Part shown: positions 15,334-18,626 of the stretch, one piece after another | Numbering within the stretch: the first letter of the stretch is position 1 | Layout: the number at the start of each line of letters is the position of its first letter | Origin: an uncultured Bacilli bacterium | Lineage (GTDB): Bacteria; Bacillota_I; Bacilli_A; RF39; UBA660 | Length of the DNA stretch: 18,626 nucleotides | Reading direction: 5' to 3' | NCBI GenBank assembly: GCA_910587775.1 | Contig: CAJUNF010000027.1 | Span: 1 to 18,626 of the forward strand | Position numbers and translations under genes: made by a program | The notes under the pieces: model-generated | Told to the model about the DNA's origin: nothing | Databases searched by the model: none | What the model saw: the letters and a program-made list of their open reading frames with translations, nothing else

Positions 15334-15693
15334 CTATTTCTTTCCATATTTTTTTTCTAAATGTCTTCCATAAATTTCATATATTGCATAAATTAGCAAG
15401 AAAAGAAAAACAAACCCAATCAAAAGTTGCCAAATCATATCAAATGGAAGTAACATGATAGCTGTCGCTACAAAAGATATAATAAAAGCGTTCATTAAAC
15501 TAATTGGAATAATAAATTTCCAATAATCAAGTTTTCGTACATCTAAATGAAACTTACGAATTAAGTAACTAATTTCTCCAATACTTTTCTCTTTTCCTCT
15601 TTTAATCTTATATCTTAAAAGAAAAAAATAAACAACAAATATTACTAGAAAAAATACACTAAACCACAAAAACTGATATAAATAATGTTCCAT
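15334..15693 (-). CDS. Small three-helix membrane protein of the leuS operon, unknown function
   Basis: I do not recognise this 119-residue protein. ATG 15693 was chosen because GGGAGG lies just upstream and after the T-box terminator; upstream in-frame codons fall inside that terminator. It has about three hydrophobic segments: residues 4-25, 53-76 and 80-101. They are separated by a basic stretch (RYKIKRGKEKSIGEISYLIRKF) that should face the cytoplasm. The C-terminus is basic (HLEKKYGKK). It ends 9 nt before the leuS ATG, with the leuS ribosome site in the gap, so the two are co-transcribed under the leucine T-box. A role linked to leucine supply is possible but there is no direct evidence, and three helices are few for a transporter. 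Confidence 0.7.
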   Translation of the reverse strand: MEHYLYQFLWFSVFFLVIFVVYFFLLRYKIKRGKEKSIGEISYLIRKFHLDVRKLDYWKFIIPISLMNAFIISFVATAIMLLPFDMIWQLLIGFVFLFLLIYAIYEIYGRHLEKKYGKK

Positions 15694-15712
15694 AACATTC
15701 CTCCCAAAAAAT

Positions 15713-15915
15713 AAAAAAAGAGCAACATCCATAAGGACGAATTGCTCGTGGTACCACCTTAATTCCTAATTTTTTTAAAATTAGCTTAAATATTTGATAA
15801 GGGAAAATAAACCCATCACATCCAAAAGCAAGTTCATAAAATTCTTTTGTTTATTTACACCAACCATAAACTCTCTATAAAAAGAATATTTACTACTACT
15901 CTTTCTTCATCGCTT
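15713..15915 (-). promoter_or_regulatory. T-box riboswitch, leucine specifier (UUG or CUU)
   Basis: The minus strand contains the T-box core AAGGTGGTACCACG (15747-15760). The terminator hairpin GAGCAA...TTGCTC (15720-15747) is followed by seven U (15713-15719). In stem I, an AGUA half faces a 3' segment reading GAACTTGC. With the one-base spacing seen in the tyrosine T-box of this window, the specifier is TTG (15831 down to 15829). Without the spacer it would be CTT. Both are leucine codons, matching leuS downstream. Uncharged tRNA-Leu should cause read-through into the membrane protein gene and leuS. Confidence 0.92.
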
Positions 15916-15921
15916 AAAATG

Positions 15922-15950
15922 ATTATAGAAAAAATAAAATTATTTTGCAA
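15922..15950 (-). promoter_or_regulatory. SigA promoter of the leucine T-box operon
   Basis: TTGCAA (15945-15950) and a perfect TATAAT (15922-15927) are 17 bp apart on the minus strand. They are placed so that transcription starts just before stem I of the T-box. Confidence 0.82.
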
Positions 15951-16020
15951 GCACTTTTTAAACATCTAATAAAAAACACAAAAAAACTTTTTTTACATAG
16001 CCTATAATAAGAGGTGAAAT

Positions 16021-16941
16021 ATGAATAATAATTATACATATGGAAAAGATACTTATATTTATAACGATAAAAATGGCATCAAAGTATCTAAATTTAATGT
16101 AATAGCACCACCCCAACATCAAAACGGATTAGTAGGATTAGAATATTTAATGACACCACTTCCTATCTACGATAATCCAAATTACAAAGCAAGTGATAAA
16201 TTAAAAAATAAAGTTGCTATTATTACAGGTGGAGATAGTGGACTTGGAAGAGCCGCTGCAATTGCTTTTGCAAAAGAAGGGGCAAAACTTGTAATTCCAT
16301 ATTATAATGAACACAAAGATGCTTTATTAACAAAAAAAGAAATCGAAAAATATGGCGGTAATTGTCTATTATTACCAGGAGATTTAACAGATCCAAAATT
16401 TTCAAAAGAAATTGTTTCTAAAACTCTATCAACATTTGGAAAAATTGACATATTAGTAAATAACGCAGGAGTACAATATCAAAGCGACGAATTAACAAGT
16501 ATTTCAGATGAACAATTTGATTGGACCATAAAAGTAAATGTTTATGGACTATTTTATTTAACAAAGGCTTGCTTACCATACTTAAAAAAAGGAAGTTCTA
16601 TTATTAATTTAACTTCTATTACTACTTTTGAAGGAGAACCACAATTAATTGATTATGTAACAAGTAAAGGAGCAATAGTAGGATTTACAAGATCTCTTGC
16701 CAAAAATCTAGCATTAAAAGGAATACGAGTTAATGCTATAGCTCCAGGATTTTTTTGGACTCCATTACAACCAAATTGTTGGGTAAAAGAAAAAATACCA
16801 ACTCTCGGAGCTAATTCTCCTATGGGTCGCGGTGCACATCCTTATGAACTGGCCCCAACCTTTGTTTTTCTAGCAAGCGATGATTCATCATATATGACTG
16901 GCCAAATCATCCACAACAATGGAGGACAAATTATGGCATAA
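16021..16941 (+). CDS. SDR-family NAD(P)-dependent oxidoreductase (YdaD/GSP39-like)
   Basis: This is a 306-residue short-chain dehydrogenase with the extended N-terminus (about 60 residues, including LEYLMTPLPIYDNPNYKASDKLKNKVA) of the general-stress SDR group such as Bacillus YdaD and YhdF. The Rossmann cofactor motif is TGGDSGLG (69-76), and NNAG is at 147-150. The catalytic triad is S199, Y212 and K216 (YVTSK), and the motif APGFFWTPLQP (241-251) is typical of the group. The substrate is unknown; relatives are annotated as sugar or alcohol dehydrogenases and induced by stress. The ATG has AGAGGTG upstream. It stands alone, divergent from the leucine T-box operon, with its own terminator. 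All catalytic residues are present. Confidence 0.92.
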   Translation: MNNNYTYGKDTYIYNDKNGIKVSKFNVIAPPQHQNGLVGLEYLMTPLPIYDNPNYKASDKLKNKVAIITGGDSGLGRAAAIAFAKEGAKLVIPYYNEHKDALLTKKEIEKYGGNCLLLPGDLTDPKFSKEIVSKTLSTFGKIDILVNNAGVQYQSDELTSISDEQFDWTIKVNVYGLFYLTKACLPYLKKGSSIINLTSITTFEGEPQLIDYVTSKGAIVGFTRSLAKNLALKGIRVNAIAPGFFWTPLQPNCWVKEKIPTLGANSPMGRGAHPYELAPTFVFLASDDSSYMTGQIIHNNGGQIMA

Positions 16942-16970
16942 AAAAATTCTAGTTTTTTCTAGAATTTTTT
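16941..16970. terminator. Bidirectional terminator between the SDR gene and eno
   Basis: A perfect 12-bp inverted repeat, AAAAAATTCTAG (16941-16952) and CTAGAATTTTTT (16959-16970), has a 6-nt loop and T-runs on both strands. It lies between two convergent genes whose stop codons are 32 nt apart. Confidence 0.9.
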
Positions 16971-16972
16971 TA

Positions 16973-18271
16973 TTAATCTTTATAAAGATTATAAAAAGCA
17001 GATCTCTGTGGATAAATAGCTTCACTACCAAGTTCTTCTTCAATTCTCATAAGTTGATTATATTTAGCAATACGCTCACTTCTTGATAAAGATCCTGTTT
17101 TAAATTGACCAGCATTAAATGCTACAACTATATCAGCAATTGTAGTATCTTCTGTCTCTCCAGAACGATGAGAAACTATATTAGTATATCCATGTTTCTT
17201 TGCCATTTCCATAGCATCAAAAGTTTCAGTTAATGTACCTATTTGGTTTACTTTAATTAAAATAGAATTAGCAATTTCTTTAGAAATACCTTCTTGAAAA
17301 ATAGAAGTATTAGTAACAAATAAATCATCACCCACTAATTGCACTTTTTTTCCTAAACGCTCTGTAAGTTTTTTCCATCCATCCCAGTCTCGTTCTCCAA
17401 GACCATCTTCAATTGATATAATTGGATATTTATTTACTAACTCTTCATACCAAGAAATCATATCATCACTTGTTTTAGTTCCTTCTCCACTTTTTACTAA
17501 ATCATAATTACCAGTTTCTGGATTATAAAATTCACTTGCTGCTACATCCATAGCAATAAAAACATCTTCTCCTGGTTTATATCCTGCTTTTGTTATTGCA
17601 TCAACAATACACTCAAGTGGAGCTTCATTATTTTCTAAATTTGGTGCAAATCCACCTTCATCTCCAACTGCTGTAACTTGTCCTTTTTCTTTTAAAACTT
17701 TTTTTAATTGATGAAATATTTCTGCTCCCATACGTACGGCTTCATGAAAAGATTTAGCACCAACTGGCATAATCATATATTCTTGAAAATCTACTGAACT
17801 ATCAGCATGAGCTCCACCATTTAAAACATTCATCATTGGTACTGGCATGGTCTTAGCATTCACACCACCTAAATAGCGATATAAACTCATTCCATAGTGA
17901 TCAGCTGCAGCTCTTGCAACAGCCATACTTACACCTAATAAAGCATTTGCTCCATATTTAGACTTATCTTTTGTACCATCAGCATTAATTAAAGCTTTAT
18001 CAATTGCTACTTGATCCGTTACATCCATTCCAACAATAACATCTCTTAAAACATTATTAACATTATCTACAGCTTTTAAAACACCTTTCCCAAGATATCT
18101 TGATGAATCTCCATCTCGAAGTTCTAATGCTTCTCTCTCACCAGTAGATGCTCCACTTGGCACAATTGCACGACCAAAATCACCACACTCTGTGATAACT
18201 TCTACCTCTACAGTAGGATTTCCTCTAGAATCTAATATTTCTCTAGCATATACATCTCTTATTATTGACAT
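16973..18271 (-). CDS. eno: Enolase (phosphopyruvate hydratase)
   Basis: Enolase converts 2-phosphoglycerate to phosphoenolpyruvate in glycolysis, in the cytosol. The 432 residues match the family's length. The N-terminus AREILDSRGNPTVEVEV is standard. Metal ligands D242, E288 and D315, the catalytic E205 (GDEGG) and K340 (LIKVNQIGTLTET), and the SHRSGET loop (367-373) are all present. AGGAGG precedes the ATG. It stands alone instead of in the gap-pgk-tpi-pgm-eno cluster of many Bacilli. Its promoter is at 18294-18324, and the bidirectional terminator lies just after it. Confidence 0.98.
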   Translation of the reverse strand: MSIIRDVYAREILDSRGNPTVEVEVITECGDFGRAIVPSGASTGEREALELRDGDSSRYLGKGVLKAVDNVNNVLRDVIVGMDVTDQVAIDKALINADGTKDKSKYGANALLGVSMAVARAAADHYGMSLYRYLGGVNAKTMPVPMMNVLNGGAHADSSVDFQEYMIMPVGAKSFHEAVRMGAEIFHQLKKVLKEKGQVTAVGDEGGFAPNLENNEAPLECIVDAITKAGYKPGEDVFIAMDVAASEFYNPETGNYDLVKSGEGTKTSDDMISWYEELVNKYPIISIEDGLGERDWDGWKKLTERLGKKVQLVGDDLFVTNTSIFQEGISKEIANSILIKVNQIGTLTETFDAMEMAKKHGYTNIVSHRSGETEDTTIADIVVAFNAGQFKTGSLSRSERIAKYNQLMRIEEELGSEAIYPQRSAFYNLYKD

Positions 18272-18293
18272 TGATTGTCCTCCTTATAAACCA

Positions 18294-18324
18294 ATTATAA
18301 CACTTTTCAAAAAAGTCGTATCAA
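18294..18324 (-). promoter_or_regulatory. Promoter of eno with extended -10
   Basis: On the minus strand TGTTATAAT combines a perfect -10 (18294-18299) with the TGn extension. TTGATA at 18319-18324 is the best -35 box but is 19 bp away, so the extended -10 may be the main determinant. The ribosome site AGGAGG follows within about 15 nt. Confidence 0.65.
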
Positions 18325-18361
18325 AAAAATATCAAAATTAAATACTTAACACAATTCGAAA

Positions 18362-18626
18362 TCAGTCATTACTATTTGCATAACCATAAGTATGAGCAAA
18401 TGCATACATTCCAGCACTACTACCTGAAGAATAGCCTAAACCAACAGAATCACGAATAAATTAAAGTATTTGATTTAAAATAAAAAAAATCATCTTGATC
18501 CATGAACTAATTTGTCTAGTCCGCGATCCATATATAGCTGTACCAAACGGAGCCACTTCTCCCGTTGCATTCTTATCACATACGATACTACTTACTGCTT
18601 TTCCACTTTCTTTTGTTGGAATACTT
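18362..18626 (-). pseudogene. Interrupted reading frame running off the right edge
   Basis: On the minus strand an open frame enters from beyond 18626 and encodes about 54 residues (starting SIPTKESGKAVSSIVCDKNA), ending at TAA 18463-18461. The same frame reopens at once for 32 residues (GLGYSSGSSAGMYAFAHTYGYANSND) to TGA at 18364-18362. Segments of the type SSIVCDKNATG occur, from memory, in cysteine-containing secreted proteins of related bacteria, but I cannot name the family. The Gly/Ser/Tyr-rich second half has no start codon or ribosome site of its own. This looks like the decayed end of a secreted-protein gene. Alternatively a real gene ends at the TAA and the rest is chance. Confidence 0.4.

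Noticed and set aside
15694..15732. Longer start for the leuS-operon membrane protein (13 extra residues)
   Set aside because: These codons lie in the T-box terminator and U-run, and the proper ribosome site GGGAGG is downstream of them.
16003..16008. TATAAT as the -10 box of the SDR gene
   Set aside because: A start 7 nt downstream would fall inside the ribosome binding site GAGGTG, and no matching -35 box is present. The real promoter was not identified.
1..18626. Alternative genetic code (UGA as Trp)
   Set aside because: Several genes end in TGA at the expected family length (trmB, cse60), and conserved Trp positions use TGG.

Overview
The window is AT-rich bacterial DNA. Genes are densely packed and mostly on the minus strand, with AGGAGG-type ribosome binding sites. 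UGA is used as a stop (cse60, trmB), so the code is standard and this is not a Mycoplasma-type code 4 genome. T-box leaders, a YtxH/DUF948-like pair, a Cse60 sporulation-family protein, an InlB B-repeat protein and a large BspA-like surface protein with a camelysin/TasA-like head point to a low-GC Bacillota. My best guess is a host-associated Bacilli relative (Erysipelotrichales, RF39 or a similar Mollicutes-sister lineage). That placement is inference.

Layout. 101-2851: a tyrosine-type T-box (specifier UAC) leads an M29 aminopeptidase gene and then tyrS. 2835-5253: a four-gene envelope-type operon holds a lipoprotein, a long acidic disordered protein, a DUF948-like membrane protein and YtxH. 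5263-6828: an AlbA_2/Schlafen-type putative ATPase regulator is preceded by a GC-rich array of four and a bit 21-bp tandem repeats. The array's last piece supplies the stop codon of trmB (6826-7458). 7512-7850: a Met-rich coiled-coil protein is divergent from trmB. 7847-9680: a MurJ/SpoVB-type flippase lies behind a 59-codon cse60 gene. 9714-10083: a small membrane-anchored InlB-repeat protein has a palindrome around its -10 box. 10155-12342: a BspA-like protein has fifteen 26-residue repeats. 12440-15950: a leucine-type T-box controls a small three-helix membrane protein gene and leuS. 16021-16941: an SDR oxidoreductase. 16973-18324: enolase. 18362-18626: remains of an interrupted reading frame running off the right edge.

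How the parts relate. Two aminoacyl-tRNA synthetases are each under a T-box matching their own amino acid, and each shares its transcript with a non-synthetase gene (a peptidase and a membrane protein). Several genes concern the cell surface: lipoprotein, YtxH/DUF948, flippase, InlB-repeat protein and BspA-like protein.

Most unusual points: (1) leuS carries a complete Nudix hydrolase domain, with a perfect Nudix box, inserted in its CP1 editing region; (2) the 21-bp repeat array directly in front of the AlbA_2 gene is a plausible multi-site operator; (3) the first gene of the leucine T-box operon is an uncharacterised membrane protein; (4) the disordered envelope-operon protein has a SepF-like amphipathic N-terminus and a short SPVYG motif.
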